Source: Microbacterium sufflavum
GTDB lineage: Bacteria; Actinomycetota; Actinomycetes; Actinomycetales; Microbacteriaceae
Assembly (NCBI RefSeq): GCF_023091155.1
Contig: NZ_JAHWXK010000002.1
Span: 248,001 to 312,000, forward strand
Length of the DNA: 64,000 nucleotides
Reading direction: 5' to 3'
In this document: positions 45,701-54,588 of the stretch, piece after piece
Layout of the letters: every line of letters starts with the position of its first letter
Position numbering within the stretch: the first letter of the stretch is position 1
Notes under the pieces: model-generated
Databases searched by the model: none
Told to the model about the DNA's origin: nothing
The model's input: the letters and a program-made list of their open reading frames with translations, nothing else
Made by a program: the position numbers and the translations under genes

Positions 45701-46396
45701 TCACCGGGCGACGGCGGCGACCAGCAGCTCACCCAGGCGCTGCGGAACCGAGAACTGCGGCCAGTGGCCGGACCCGATGCGCACGACCTCGGCGTCGGCG
45801 ATGGCGTGGAACTCCTCCGCGTATGCACCCCACTGTGCGATCGTCGCCTCGAACGCCTCCTCGTCGAGCCCGCCCATGAGCAGCGTCACCGGCACGGAGT
45901 GGCGCGCGGGGTTCTCGAGCTGGATCTCGTCCGCGGGCACGCGTCCCGGCACGCTCTGCGTCAGCCCGACCGTGCGGGCCCGTGTCGCGTCGTCGAGGTC
46001 GTGCACATCCTCGTCGGGGAAGAAGTCCCACCCGGGGAACGGGACGGCACCGTCGACGACCTCGAACTCATTGATGCCCGAACCGGGCGGCGGCGGCACC
46101 GTGTCGACGAAGATCACGCGCCGCACGCGCTCGGGCCTCGCGTCGGCGACTCCCCAGGCCACATTGCCGCCTCCGCTGTGACCGACGACGACCACGTCGC
46201 CCTCGACCTCATCGACGGCGGCCACGCCCGCGGCCACCCACTCCGCCATGCCGATGTCGGAGGCGGCCGGACCGGAAGCCCCGAGACCGGGAAGGGTGAG
46301 CGGATGGGTGCGGTGTCCTGCCTGCTCCAGCGCCGGTATCACGTCGTCCCAGCTGCGCGCGTCGAGCCAGAGTCCGGGGATGAGGATGATGTCCAT
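45701..46396 (-). CDS. alpha/beta hydrolase
   Basis: 231 residues. LIPGLWLDARSW forms the oxyanion region, the nucleophile is S74 in VVVGHSGGGNVAW, and the His is in GSGHWPQF near the C-terminus. The closest named class is the EstC/pyrethroid-hydrolase-like group of small esterases; no substrate can be given. It is immediately upstream of serB on the same strand but has its own leaderless promoter. Confidence 0.8.
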   Translation of the reverse strand: MDIILIPGLWLDARSWDDVIPALEQAGHRTHPLTLPGLGASGPAASDIGMAEWVAAGVAAVDEVEGDVVVVGHSGGGNVAWGVADARPERVRRVIFVDTVPPPPGSGINEFEVVDGAVPFPGWDFFPDEDVHDLDDATRARTVGLTQSVPGRVPADEIQLENPARHSVPVTLLMGGLDEEAFEATIAQWGAYAEEFHAIADAEVVRIGSGHWPQFSVPQRLGELLVAAVAR

Positions 46397-46402
46397 GCGG
46401 CG

Positions 46403-46408
46403 ACGCTA
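46403..46408 (-). promoter_or_regulatory. -10 element TAGCGT of the alpha/beta hydrolase gene
   Basis: TAGCGT on the minus strand, 6 bases before the ATG at 46396. Confidence 0.5.
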
Positions 46409-46437
46409 GCGCTGGCCGCCGACATCCACCACCGCCC

Positions 46438-47073
46438 TCACGGCAGGAGAGGGATGACCTCGGCGAGATCCTGCGTGGCGACGACGAGGCTCGCGGCCTC
46501 CCGGACGGCCGGCTTCGCGTTAAACGCGAGTCCGAGTCCGGCGACGGCCATCATGGGCAGATCGTTCGCCCCGTCACCGATGGCGATGGTGGCTCGCCGC
46601 GGGACCCGGAGCTCATCCGCCCAGGTCTGCAGCCAGGACGCCTTGGCCTGCCCATCGACGATGTCGCCGTCGACGCGACCGGACAGCACGCCGTCCGCGA
46701 CCTCGAGCCGGTTGGCGCGCCACCGGTCGACGCCGAGCTCGGGAGCGATGTGGTCGAGGATCTCGTGGAACCCGCCGGACACGACGCCCACCACGCCACC
46801 GCGCGCGTGCACGGCGGCGGTGAGCTCGCGGACGCCCGGGGTCGGCTCGATGCGGGCGCGGACGCGCTCGAACGCCGACACCGGCACCCCCTCCAGTGCG
46901 GCGACGCGGGAGCGGAGGCTGGATGCGAAGTCGATCTCGCCCCGCATCGCGGCCTCGGTGGCGGCCTGCACCTCCGCGCGGCGACCGGCCTCGTCGGCGA
47001 GGAGCTCGATCACCTCGTTGCGGATGAGCGTGGAATCGGCATCGAGGACGACGAGGAAGCGCGCGGAGGTCAC
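46438..47073 (-). CDS. serB: phosphoserine phosphatase
   Basis: Removes phosphate from phosphoserine in the last step of serine synthesis. 211 residues of the HAD superfamily: motif I DADST (residues 11-15), motif II Ser in GVVSGGFHEILD, motif III Lys in GQAKASWLQ and motif IV GDGANDLPMM. The N-terminal ACT domains of longer actinobacterial SerB proteins are missing; this is the short form. GTG 47073 is the start. Confidence 0.9.
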   Translation of the reverse strand: MTSARFLVVLDADSTLIRNEVIELLADEAGRRAEVQAATEAAMRGEIDFASSLRSRVAALEGVPVSAFERVRARIEPTPGVRELTAAVHARGGVVGVVSGGFHEILDHIAPELGVDRWRANRLEVADGVLSGRVDGDIVDGQAKASWLQTWADELRVPRRATIAIGDGANDLPMMAVAGLGLAFNAKPAVREAASLVVATQDLAEVIPLLP

Positions 47074-47079
47074 CCTCCG

Positions 47080-47085
47080 AGCCTA
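47080..47085 (-). promoter_or_regulatory. -10 element TAGGCT of serB
   Basis: Six bases before GTG 47073; the 6-base spacer itself (CGGAGG) looks like a ribosome site but would be too close to the start. Confidence 0.5.
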
Positions 47086-47121
47086 GCGATGCGGGCGCAC
47101 GGGCCCGGACGGCGTGACGGC

Positions 47122-48363
47122 TCAGCGCTCGATGAAGACGCCCTTGCCGACCACGGTGATGCCCGACTCCGTCACGGTGAAGCCGCGCGCGAGGTCTCGC
47201 TCACGGTCCACACCGACCGTCGCGCCGTCCGCGAGGACGACGTTCTTGTCGAGGATCGCCCGGTGCACGCGTGCGCCCTGCCCGACGTGCACATGATCGA
47301 ACACGACGGAGTCGGTGATGGTCGAACCGCCACCGGCCAGGGTCCACGGTCCCACCACGCTCCGCTCGAGGTGCGTGCCGGACAGGACGGAGCCGAGGGA
47401 CACGATCGAGTCGATCGCGTTGCCGATGCGGCCGACGGAATCGCGCACGAACTTCGCAGGCGGCGAGTTCACCGCCTGCGAGTGGATCGGCCACTCCATG
47501 TTGTAGAGGTTGAACACGGGCAGCGTCGAGATCAGATCACGGTGCGCGTCGAAGAACGAGTCGATCGTCCCCACATCCCGCCAGTAGGAGCGGTCGCGCG
47601 GCGACGAGCCGGGGACGTCGTTCTGCTTCATGTCGTAGTAGCCGGCCTCGCCGCGGTCGACGAAGTACGGCACGATGTCGCCACCCATGTCGTGGCTCGA
47701 CGTCGGGGACTCGCCGTCCGCCTCGACGGCGGCGATGAGGGCGTCCGCATCGAAGATGTAGTTGCCCATCGAGGCCAGGACCTCGTGGGGGGAGTCCGCG
47801 AGACCGGTCGCGTCGGTCGGCTTCTCGAGGAACTGCCGGATCCGTCCGGACTCCGGGTCCGCGTCGATCACGCCGAACTGCGAGGCGAGGGCGAGTGGCT
47901 GCCGGATGCCGGCCACGGTGGCCTTGGCGCCCGACTCGATGTGCGCCTCGAGCATCTGGCGGAAGTCCATGCGGTAGACGTGGTCGGCGCCGATCACCAC
48001 GACGATGTCCGGCTTCTCGTCGTTGATCAGGTTCATGCTCTGCAGGATCGCGTCGGCCGAGCCGGAGAACCAGCGCTTGCCCAGTCGCTGCTGCGCGGGG
48101 ACGGAGGCGACGTACGAGTCGAGCAGTGCCGACATCCGCCAGGTCTGCGAGATGTGCCGGTCCAGGCTATGGGACTTGTACTGGGTGAGCACCACGATCT
48201 GACGCAGGCCCGAGTTGATCAGGTTGGAGATGGCGAAATCGATCAGGCGGTACTGGCCGCCGAACGGCACGGCAGGCTTCGCACGATCCCCTGTCAGCGG
48301 CATGAGTCGCTTGCCCTCGCCGCCGGCGAGGATGATCCCGAAGACCTTCTTTGGAGCGGACAT
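47122..48363 (-). CDS. glgC: glucose-1-phosphate adenylyltransferase
   Basis: Makes ADP-glucose from glucose-1-phosphate and ATP, the rate-setting step of bacterial glycogen synthesis. 413 residues: [24 protein letters not shown] holds the nucleotide-binding GGxGxRLxPLT and conserved Arg; [28 protein letters not shown] (Asp) and RQFLEKPTD follow; the C-terminal left-handed beta-helix runs from about residue 295. ATG 48363 has TATGGT 6 bases upstream. Divergent from the glycogen synthase gene. Confidence 0.96.
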   Translation of the reverse strand: MSAPKKVFGIILAGGEGKRLMPLTGDRAKPAVPFGGQYRLIDFAISNLINSGLRQIVVLTQYKSHSLDRHISQTWRMSALLDSYVASVPAQQRLGKRWFSGSADAILQSMNLINDEKPDIVVVIGADHVYRMDFRQMLEAHIESGAKATVAGIRQPLALASQFGVIDADPESGRIRQFLEKPTDATGLADSPHEVLASMGNYIFDADALIAAVEADGESPTSSHDMGGDIVPYFVDRGEAGYYDMKQNDVPGSSPRDRSYWRDVGTIDSFFDAHRDLISTLPVFNLYNMEWPIHSQAVNSPPAKFVRDSVGRIGNAIDSIVSLGSVLSGTHLERSVVGPWTLAGGGSTITDSVVFDHVHVGQGARVHRAILDKNVVLADGATVGVDRERDLARGFTVTESGITVVGKGVFIER

Positions 48364-48369
48364 GGCTCC

Positions 48370-48375
48370 ACCATA
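48370..48375 (-). promoter_or_regulatory. -10 element TATGGT of glgC
   Basis: TATGGT on the minus strand followed by GGAGCC and the ATG. Confidence 0.5.
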
Positions 48376-48396
48376 GATGCCGCCGCGCCGGGGAAA

Positions 48397-48428
48397 CTAG
48401 CGTCTGGACAAGCCGGTCGCTAGCGTCT
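48397..48428. promoter_or_regulatory. shared glgC/glgA control region with CTAGCGTCT repeats
   Basis: CTAGCGTCT occurs at 48397-48405 and 48420-48428, 23 bases apart (about two helix turns). The second copy contains the glgA -10 TAGCGT (48421-48426), which is 6 bases before the glgA ATG. Confidence 0.4.
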
Positions 48429-48432
48429 AGGC

Positions 48433-49617
48433 ATGCGAGTCGAGATGATCAGCAAGGAGTACCCGCCGGAGATCTACGGCGGCGCCGGAGTGCACGTGGC
48501 TGAGCTGGTCGCCGCCCTGCGCGAGAGCATCGATGTGACGGTCCGAGCCTTCGGTGCGCCGCGCGAGGAGGAGGGCACGTTCGCGTACCGCACGCCGACC
48601 GGACTTGCCGGCGCGAACCCGGCGCTGCAGACGCTGGGCACCGACCTCGAGATCGTCGCCGCGATCGGCGGGGCCGACCTCGTGCACAGCCACACCTGGT
48701 ACGCGAACTTCGCCGGTCACCTCGCCTCGCAGCTGCACGGCATCCCGCACGTGCTGACCGCGCACAGCCTGGAGCCGCTGCGACCGTGGAAGGCGGAGCA
48801 GCTCGGCGGCGGCTACGCGGTGTCGAGCGGGATCGAGAAGCTGGCGTACGAGAACGCGGCCGCCGTCGTCGCGGTGAGCGCGGGGATGCGCGCCGACATC
48901 CTGCGCAGCTATCCCGGGGTGGACCCCGCGCGTGTCCGGGTGATCCACAACGGCATCGATGTGGAGCGCTGGCGGCCGGTCGAGGACGCCGCGTTCCTGG
49001 AGTCGATCGGCATGGACCCCGCTCGCCCGTCCGTGGTGTTCGTCGGGCGGATCACCCGGCAGAAGGGACTGCCGTACCTGCTCCAGGCGGCCCGGCTCCT
49101 GCCGCCGGAGGTGCAGCTGGTGCTGTGCGCCGGCGCCCCGGACACCCCGGAGATCATGGCCGAGGTGCAGGAGGGGGTGCGGCTTTTGCAGCAGACTCGC
49201 GAGGGCGTCATCTGGATCGAGCGCATGCTCCCCCGCGACGAGCTGTCGGCCATCCTCGCCGCAGCGACCACGTTCGTGTGCCCCTCGGTGTACGAGCCGC
49301 TGGGCATCGTGAACCTGGAGGCGATGGCGTGCGGCGCCGCGGTCGTCGGCACGGCCACGGGTGGGATCCCGGAGGTGGTCGACGACGGCGTGACCGGCCG
49401 CCTGGTGCCGATCGAGCAGGTGCAGGACGGCACGGGCACCCCGATCGACCCGGAGCGCTTCGTCGCCGACCTGGCCGCCGTGCTGACCGAGGTCGCGACG
49501 GATCCGGAGCGCGCCCGCGCATACGGTGAAGCCGGACGGGAGCGGGCGCGGACCCAGTTCAGCTGGACCGCGATCGCGGAAGCGACCCGCGCGCTCTACG
49601 CGGAGCTGATCCGTTGA
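48433..49617 (+). CDS. glgA: GT4 glycosyltransferase, glycogen synthase/maltose-1-phosphate synthase (GlgA/GlgM type)
   Basis: 394 residues, a GT-B enzyme. The donor site is the E-x7-E motif PSVYEPLGIVNLEAMACG; FVGRITRQKGLPYLLQAA and the N-terminal SKEYPPEIYGGAGVHVAEL (acceptor loop) are typical. Proteins of this short type beside glgC are named GlgA, but in mycobacteria the homologue (GlgM, GT4) makes alpha-maltose-1-phosphate from ADP-glucose for the GlgE route; length and GT4 features point that way. ATG 48433 is leaderless. Confidence 0.88.
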   Translation: MRVEMISKEYPPEIYGGAGVHVAELVAALRESIDVTVRAFGAPREEEGTFAYRTPTGLAGANPALQTLGTDLEIVAAIGGADLVHSHTWYANFAGHLASQLHGIPHVLTAHSLEPLRPWKAEQLGGGYAVSSGIEKLAYENAAAVVAVSAGMRADILRSYPGVDPARVRVIHNGIDVERWRPVEDAAFLESIGMDPARPSVVFVGRITRQKGLPYLLQAARLLPPEVQLVLCAGAPDTPEIMAEVQEGVRLLQQTREGVIWIERMLPRDELSAILAAATTFVCPSVYEPLGIVNLEAMACGAAVVGTATGGIPEVVDDGVTGRLVPIEQVQDGTGTPIDPERFVADLAAVLTEVATDPERARAYGEAGRERARTQFSWTAIAEATRALYAELIR

Positions 49618-49622
49618 GCCGA

Positions 49623-49628
49623 TAGGCT
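49623..49628 (+). promoter_or_regulatory. -10 element TAGGCT of the ABC ATPase gene
   Basis: Six bases before ATG 49635 and six bases after the glgA stop, so the ATPase can be transcribed separately. Confidence 0.55.
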
Positions 49629-49634
49629 GGCCGC

Positions 49635-50420
49635 ATGCCGATCGCTCTGGATTTCGCTGACGTCGTCGTGCGCCGAGAGGGGCGCAACATCATCGATCAC
49701 GTGACCTGGCAGGTCGCCGACGATCAGCGATGGGTGATCCTCGGGCCGAACGGCGCGGGCAAGACCACGCTGCTGCAGCTGGCCGACACGCTCATGCACC
49801 CGACGGCCGGCACGGTCACCGTGCTGGGCGAGACGCTCGGTCGCACCGACGTGTTCGAGATCCGCCCCCGGATCGGGTTCGCCTCCTCCGCGATGGCCAA
49901 GCGGGTTCCGCGTGACGAGACCGTGCTCAACACGGTGCTCACGGCCGCGTACTCGGTGCTCGGCCGGTGGAACGAGAGCTATGAGGACATCGATGAGCGC
50001 CGCGCCCTCCGCGTGTTGCGCGATTGGCGTCTGGATCACCTCGCCGACCGCACGTTCGGCACGCTCAGCGACGGCGAGCAGAAGCGTGTCCAGATCGCGC
50101 GCGCCGTCATGACCGACCCGGAGCTGCTGCTGCTCGACGAGCCGACGGCCTCGCTCGACCTCGGCTCGCGCGAGGAGCTGCTCGCCCTGCTCGGCGGGTA
50201 CGCCTCGGCGCCGTCGACGCCCGCGATGCTGATGGTGACGCACCACGTGGAGGAGATCCCGGTCGGTTTCACGCACGTGCTGCTGCTGCGTGACGGCGTC
50301 GTCGTCGCGGCGGGACCGATCGAGGAGTCGCTCACGAGCGAGTCGCTGACGGCCGCGTTCGGGATGCCGATCACGCTGTCTCAGGAGGGTGGCCGCTACG
50401 CCGCCCGCGCCGCGTCCTGA
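49635..50420 (+). CDS. orphan ABC transporter ATP-binding protein
   Basis: 261 residues, one ATPase domain: Walker [34 protein letters not shown] (helical region specific to the YlmA/ModF-like group), signature [14 protein letters not shown], Walker [13 protein letters not shown] and [20 protein letters not shown]. There is no membrane or binding protein nearby. Such lone ATPases may work with distant permeases or act without transport. Located between glgA and rpmE2. Confidence 0.75.
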   Translation: MPIALDFADVVVRREGRNIIDHVTWQVADDQRWVILGPNGAGKTTLLQLADTLMHPTAGTVTVLGETLGRTDVFEIRPRIGFASSAMAKRVPRDETVLNTVLTAAYSVLGRWNESYEDIDERRALRVLRDWRLDHLADRTFGTLSDGEQKRVQIARAVMTDPELLLLDEPTASLDLGSREELLALLGGYASAPSTPAMLMVTHHVEEIPVGFTHVLLLRDGVVVAAGPIEESLTSESLTAAFGMPITLSQEGGRYAARAAS

Positions 50421-50432
50421 CGCGGCATCTGA

Positions 50433-50438
50433 TAGAAT
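50433..50438 (+). promoter_or_regulatory. -10 element TAGAAT of rpmE2
   Basis: Predicts transcription from about 50445 and a leader of about 68 bases before the L31 gene. Confidence 0.55.
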
Positions 50439-50476
50439 CGACCCTTGGTGCTCTCTGCACCGCAGACTTCCCTCGT

Positions 50477-50494
50477 CCCTGGCACAATCCAGGG
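50477..50494 (+). promoter_or_regulatory. candidate L31 leader hairpin
   Basis: CCCTGG (50477-50482) pairs perfectly with CCAGGG (50489-50494) around CACAAT, 19 bases before the rpmE2 ATG. Ribosomal-protein L31 leaders that bind their own product have been proposed in Actinobacteria; this has the right place and size. Confidence 0.45.
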
Positions 50495-50512
50495 CAGCAA
50501 CTAAGGAATCCC

Positions 50513-50770
50513 ATGAAGACTGACATTCACCCCGACTACCAGGCCGTCGTGTTCCGCGACCTCGGCTCGGGCGAGACCTTCCTCACCCGTTCCACCGTCA
50601 CCAGCGACAAGACCATCGAGCTGGACGGCGTGGAGTACCCGGTGATCGACGTCGAGATCTCCTCGGCTTCGCACCCCTTCTACACGGGCAAGCAGCGCAT
50701 CATGGACTCGGCCGGTCGCGTCGAGAAGTTCAACCAGCGCTTCAAGGGCTTCGGCGGCTCCTCCAAGTAA
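50513..50770 (+). CDS. rpmE2: 50S ribosomal protein L31 type B
   Basis: 85 residues: MKTDIHPDY at the start, FLTRSTV and the C-terminal [24 protein letters not shown] signature. It has no Cys residues, so this is the zinc-free (C-minus) form. In actinobacteria the C-minus form is often made when zinc is short, sometimes under Zur; no clear Zur-like palindrome is seen here. AAGGAATCCC precedes the ATG. A strong terminator follows. Confidence 0.96.
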   Translation: MKTDIHPDYQAVVFRDLGSGETFLTRSTVTSDKTIELDGVEYPVIDVEISSASHPFYTGKQRIMDSAGRVEKFNQRFKGFGGSSK

Positions 50771-50777
50771 GGGCCCC

Positions 50778-50817
50778 CGACGAAGGCCCCGCGTTCCTCG
50801 GAACGCGGGGCCTTCGT
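50778..50817. terminator. rpmE2 terminator
   Basis: A stem of about 18 bp with an apical CTCG loop; outer arms GACGAAGGCCCCG... and its complement. Shared sequence with three other terminators in the window. Confidence 0.85.
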
Positions 50818-50832
50818 CATGCCCGGCGCCCG

Positions 50833-51117
50833 TCACAGGTCGATGATGATCCTGGTGCCGCGGATGCGGTCGGGCGGGTCGCCCGGGGAGGGGGCGGGGG
50901 CGGTGCGCCGTGTCTGCCGATCGCGCTCCTGGCCGGCTTCGTGAGCAGAGGGGGACCACACGCTGTCGAATGCGCCGACGAGCCCGCCGCCGGTCGCGTG
51001 CTCGTACTTCTCGTCGACCGGCTTGCGCGAGAACGTGTGTCGCATCCCGGCGATCAGCAGCGCGGGACCCGTGACCAGGACCAGCGCGACCGTCGCCCAC
51101 GCCATGACGTCTCGCAT
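50833..51117 (-). CDS. small membrane-anchored protein, unknown function
   Basis: 94 residues: one N-terminal membrane helix (MAWATVALVLVTGPALLIAG), then a charged tail with EKYEHATGGGLVGAFDSVWSPSAHEA, a segment I have seen in several actinobacterial small proteins but cannot name, and a Pro/Arg-rich end. ATG 51117 is supported by TATCCT 6 bases before it. Not obviously in an operon with its neighbours. Confidence 0.65.
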   Translation of the reverse strand: MRDVMAWATVALVLVTGPALLIAGMRHTFSRKPVDEKYEHATGGGLVGAFDSVWSPSAHEAGQERDRQTRRTAPAPSPGDPPDRIRGTRIIIDL

Positions 51118-51123
51118 GCCCCC

Positions 51124-51129
51124 AGGATA
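51124..51129 (-). promoter_or_regulatory. -10 element TATCCT of the small membrane protein gene
   Basis: TATCCT on the minus strand, 6 bases before ATG 51117. Confidence 0.5.
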
Positions 51130-51155
51130 GGCGGCTGCAGTGTCGCCGTGGGGCG

Positions 51156-52406
51156 TCAGCGCAGGCGTCGACCCGCGGCGAGGTCGATCAGGCGGGAGAG
51201 CACCTGGCCCGTCCGCAAGCCGTTGTGCTCGTGTTCGCTGGTCACCCACAGGGATACCCCGGGGAGCAGTCGCGCGGTCTCGAGTGAGAACTCGAGCGGC
51301 ACGTACACGTCATGCACGTACACGGCGGCGGCTCCCGTCGCACCCGAGGCGGTGATCGCCGCGGGGTCGTAGATCTGCGGCCAGGCGTGCTCGGCCAGGG
51401 CCAGAGTGACCTCTCGCCACGGCCGCAGCGCCGGAACCGTGTCGGTCCACTCGCGGCGGATGTGCTCGCCCGTGAACAGCGTGGGATCGTCCTGGAAGTC
51501 GGCGGGTTCGACGCGCTCGGCCGACCACCGGGTCGCATGGCCGCTCGCATAGCTCGACTCATGGAACACGTAGTACAGCGGATTGCGGCCGCCGAAGGGC
51601 ATGGCGTGCATCAGGTCGTACCGGAAGGCGTTCGACGAGGGGTCGCGCTCCAGGAGCGACCACACCGTCTGCCATCCGTCGTCGGTGCCGAGCGCGGAGC
51701 CGACCGAGCGCAGGCGCGAGCGCGAGACGACCTCGCCGTCCGGCAGGACGATGCGGCCCTCGTCGGCGAGGTCGATCAGACGGCGCATGGTGTCGCGGTG
51801 CTCGGGGAATCGGCGGTAGTAGCGCTCGGAGGCCATGCGCATCTTGTCGTAGCACAGCGCGTAGACCTCGTCGGGGTGCCGCTCGACGGTGCTGAGGCCG
51901 CCGGTGATGAACACGTCGCGCAGCGACCCGGCATCGGTCGACAGGTAGGCGAGCGTGGTGAACCCGCCGAACGACTGACCCAGCACGCTCCAGGTGGTGG
52001 CACCCAGGTGCTCGCGCATCGCCTCGGCGTCGCGCACGATCGCATCGGCGCGCAGGTGGGTCAGGTGCTCGGCCACCGCGTCGGCTCCCTGAGCGAGGTC
52101 GTCGTCGCCGACGGGGGTGGAACGACCGGTGCCCCGCTGGTCGAGCAGCACGACCCGGTAGTGCGCGAGCGCCTGGTCGAGCCACGCCGGGGCGGTGGAG
52201 GAGTGGAACGGCCGCGGCGCTTCGTGCCCCGGGCCGCCCTGCAGGAAGACCAGGTACGGCAGCTGCTCTCCGCCCTCGCGCGCGACCACCGCGGCGAACA
52301 CGTCGATGCTGCGCGGGTCGGCGGGGTCGTCCCACACGAGCGGCACGGTCAGGGTGTGCTCGTCGACGGTCAGGTCGAGCAGGCGGCGGCGGACGGTGGT
52401 GGTCAT
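51156..52406 (-). CDS. proline iminopeptidase-like alpha/beta hydrolase
   Basis: 416 residues, peptidase family S33. FLQGGPGHEAPRP is the HGGPG-type oxyanion motif, VVLLDQRGTGRSTP the DQRGxGxS motif, and the nucleophile is S145 in VLGQSFGGFTTLAYL; the acid and His lie in the C-terminal quarter (VTSEHEHNGLR). Relatives remove N-terminal proline or other residues from peptides. It begins one base after the stop of the GmrSD-type gene, so the two are cotranscribed, an unexpected pairing. Confidence 0.85.
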   Translation of the reverse strand: MTTTVRRRLLDLTVDEHTLTVPLVWDDPADPRSIDVFAAVVAREGGEQLPYLVFLQGGPGHEAPRPFHSSTAPAWLDQALAHYRVVLLDQRGTGRSTPVGDDDLAQGADAVAEHLTHLRADAIVRDAEAMREHLGATTWSVLGQSFGGFTTLAYLSTDAGSLRDVFITGGLSTVERHPDEVYALCYDKMRMASERYYRRFPEHRDTMRRLIDLADEGRIVLPDGEVVSRSRLRSVGSALGTDDGWQTVWSLLERDPSSNAFRYDLMHAMPFGGRNPLYYVFHESSYASGHATRWSAERVEPADFQDDPTLFTGEHIRREWTDTVPALRPWREVTLALAEHAWPQIYDPAAITASGATGAAAVYVHDVYVPLEFSLETARLLPGVSLWVTSEHEHNGLRTGQVLSRLIDLAAGRRLR

Positions 52407-52407
52407 G

Positions 52408-54411
52408 TCACATCACGTTCCCGATGTAGGAGTACTTGACGAAGACCTCGGAGGCGAGCCCGGACTCCTCCAGCACGCCCTGCACCGCGGTCATCATGTA
52501 GTTCGAGTCCCACCCCATGTACAGCGAGTGCTCGTCGTCGAGCCGGTCCCACTGGCCCTTCCACGCCTGGGCGTCGTAGATGGGGCCGCCGTGCGCGGCG
52601 CAGTACGCGACGGCCGCCTCACGGGTGTCGGTCCACGCACGCCGGAACACGCGGTTGAAGAGGTGCTTGACGTCGTAGACCTCCCAGCGCTCTCCGCGGT
52701 ACTCGACGTAGTCGAACTCGCGCTCCCAGCCGGCCGGCCAGCCGCGCCGGCGGACGGCGTCGAGGATCGGGGTGAGGCCGTCGTCGTCGATCTCCGGCAG
52801 GGCAGGGCGGGCCCAGATCCGCAGCAGCTCGGTCGTCAGCGCGACCGTGCGGGCCGTGATGGCGGCGGTGCCCCAGGCCGCAGCGGCGGTCAGCTCTCGC
52901 GTGGCCGGCACGGTGCTGCGCGCGTAGGCCTCGTCGCGCTTGACCGGGAACGATGCTCCGAACACGCGCTCGGTCAGCCCCTGCTCGAGCAGCGTGAGGT
53001 TGCCCAGCGTGGGAGCGAGCGCGCGGTGGCTGTTCTGCTCGTCCTCGCTGTACTCGCTCCACGGACGCACGCCGTCGCCCGACCACGCGTCACCGGGGAC
53101 GGCCGGGACGATGTGCTCGACATCGAAGCCCTCGACCTCGTCGACGCCTTCGAGTCGCCCGAGCACGTAGGCGGGGTAGGGCAGCTCGCTGTACTTCAGG
53201 ACGGCGCTCACACGCTCGTCCGACGGCGTGATGCGGGCGATCGCGCGGGCAAGCGCCTCCTGACCGTTCGCGCGCGCCCGGCAGAGCCGCGCGATCAGGC
53301 GCTCGGTCGGCAGATTCACCAGCACGCGGCGGAGGTACATGGCCTGCAGCCACTCGAGCGTCTGCAGGAACTCGGCTCGGTCGATGCGTCCGCGGACGTG
53401 GTCGCTGTAGGCGTTGAGCACCAGCGGATACGACGAGCGTCCGAACGTGTTGACGGCCCGCAGCTGCCGCGCGATCTCGAGGTCGGGCTCCCGCGACGGG
53501 TCGAGCAGGATGCCGTAGAGCTCGGCGAAGTGCCGCCAGTTCGCGGCATCGGCCTGGAGGTGCGCGACGTCGACGCGCGGGAACGACTGGCGGAACGCGC
53601 TGTACACGCCGTGCTCGCCGTTCGCCGCAACCTCTCGGCCGGTGACCATGACGAGGTAGTGGCGCCAGAACGCGCCGATCGCCTCGCCGGTGTGCTGTTC
53701 GATGGGCAGCCAGAAGCGCGACTCGACGTCGAGCTGTTCGGCGTGGCTCAGGCCCATCAGGATGTAGTTGTGGATGAGCTCGTGGTCGCGCAGCGGCTCG
53801 CCGGTGGAGTTGAGGCTCTCGAAGATCTGCTGCGCGTTGGCACGGGGACCCAGCGTGATCGACACGTGCTCCAGGCGTTGCAGCCCCCGCCAGATCAGCG
53901 GCACTTCGTCGACGTGGATCTGGCTGCGGAAGAACGCGTAGTTGTCGTCGAACCGCGACTCGCGGTCGAGGTCGTCGCGGCGGTCGAGGACGACGGACTC
54001 GTACAGCTCGGCCCATGCGTCGTGGGGTCGGAGCTTGGTGCGTCCGGGAGCGTCCGCCAGGACGAGCACGCGGGAGAGCTCGGCGGCGAGGGCCGGATCG
54101 GTGTCGCGGACCGCGTGATGCAGGGCGGCGACGAGGAGCATGAGCGTGGTGATCCGCTGCTGTCCGTCGATCAGGATGAGGTCGGCGTCCTCGCCGCTGC
54201 CGTCCTGCGCGGAGAGGATGGAGCCGAGGAAGTGACGGTGGGCGTCGTCTTCCGCCGCGACCGCGCGGACGTCGGACAGGAGCCGTTCGCAGCCGCCGAT
54301 GTCCCACCGGTACTGCCGCTGATACACGGGGACGACGATGGTCGTGCGTCCCGCCGCGAGCCATTCGATCGTGTTGACTGCTGTCGCCTCGACGTTGGTC
54401 GCGGTGCTCAT
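52408..54411 (-). CDS. GmrSD-type DUF262/DUF1524 nuclease-like protein
   Basis: 667 residues. The N-terminal DUF262 (GmrS) domain has VPVYQRQYRW (residues 27-36), HFLGSIL and LILIDGQQRITTLML (DGQQR at 82-86), a ParB-like NTPase site. A middle helical part contains IFESLNSTGEPLRDHELIHNYIL, usual in this family. DUF1524 (GmrD), an HNH-like nuclease, shows GFDVEHIVPA at about residue 430, then NSHRALAPTLGNLTLL. The last 100 residues (YDVKHLFNRVFRRAWTDTR...) I do not recognise. Known GmrSD/BrxU proteins cut modified phage DNA. Coupled to a peptidase gene. Confidence 0.88.
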   Translation of the reverse strand: MSTATNVEATAVNTIEWLAAGRTTIVVPVYQRQYRWDIGGCERLLSDVRAVAAEDDAHRHFLGSILSAQDGSGEDADLILIDGQQRITTLMLLVAALHHAVRDTDPALAAELSRVLVLADAPGRTKLRPHDAWAELYESVVLDRRDDLDRESRFDDNYAFFRSQIHVDEVPLIWRGLQRLEHVSITLGPRANAQQIFESLNSTGEPLRDHELIHNYILMGLSHAEQLDVESRFWLPIEQHTGEAIGAFWRHYLVMVTGREVAANGEHGVYSAFRQSFPRVDVAHLQADAANWRHFAELYGILLDPSREPDLEIARQLRAVNTFGRSSYPLVLNAYSDHVRGRIDRAEFLQTLEWLQAMYLRRVLVNLPTERLIARLCRARANGQEALARAIARITPSDERVSAVLKYSELPYPAYVLGRLEGVDEVEGFDVEHIVPAVPGDAWSGDGVRPWSEYSEDEQNSHRALAPTLGNLTLLEQGLTERVFGASFPVKRDEAYARSTVPATRELTAAAAWGTAAITARTVALTTELLRIWARPALPEIDDDGLTPILDAVRRRGWPAGWEREFDYVEYRGERWEVYDVKHLFNRVFRRAWTDTREAAVAYCAAHGGPIYDAQAWKGQWDRLDDEHSLYMGWDSNYMMTAVQGVLEESGLASEVFVKYSYIGNVM

Positions 54412-54522
54412 GCTGGTGTCTGATCCTCCCGTTGCGACGGGCGCCGAGAACGCGCTCGACGCCCCGCCCAGTCTATTCGGGTTATGCACGGCCGCCCTCC
54501 GGGGAGGCGGCGAGCCCCGCTG

Positions 54523-54541
54523 TTAGGCTTGCCTTATCAGG
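54523..54541 (+). promoter_or_regulatory. iron-box-like site (DtxR/IdeR type)
   Basis: The 19 bases beginning TTAGGCTTGCCTTATC match 12 positions of the DtxR/IdeR consensus TTAGGTTAGCCTAACCTAA as I recall it, including the central GCCT and the left TTAGG. It lies 48 bases before the oxygenase start. Confidence 0.45.
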
Positions 54542-54588
54542 GCCTGTTAAAACGTGCTGGCCCCCGATGAAAGGAACATGACTCGATC

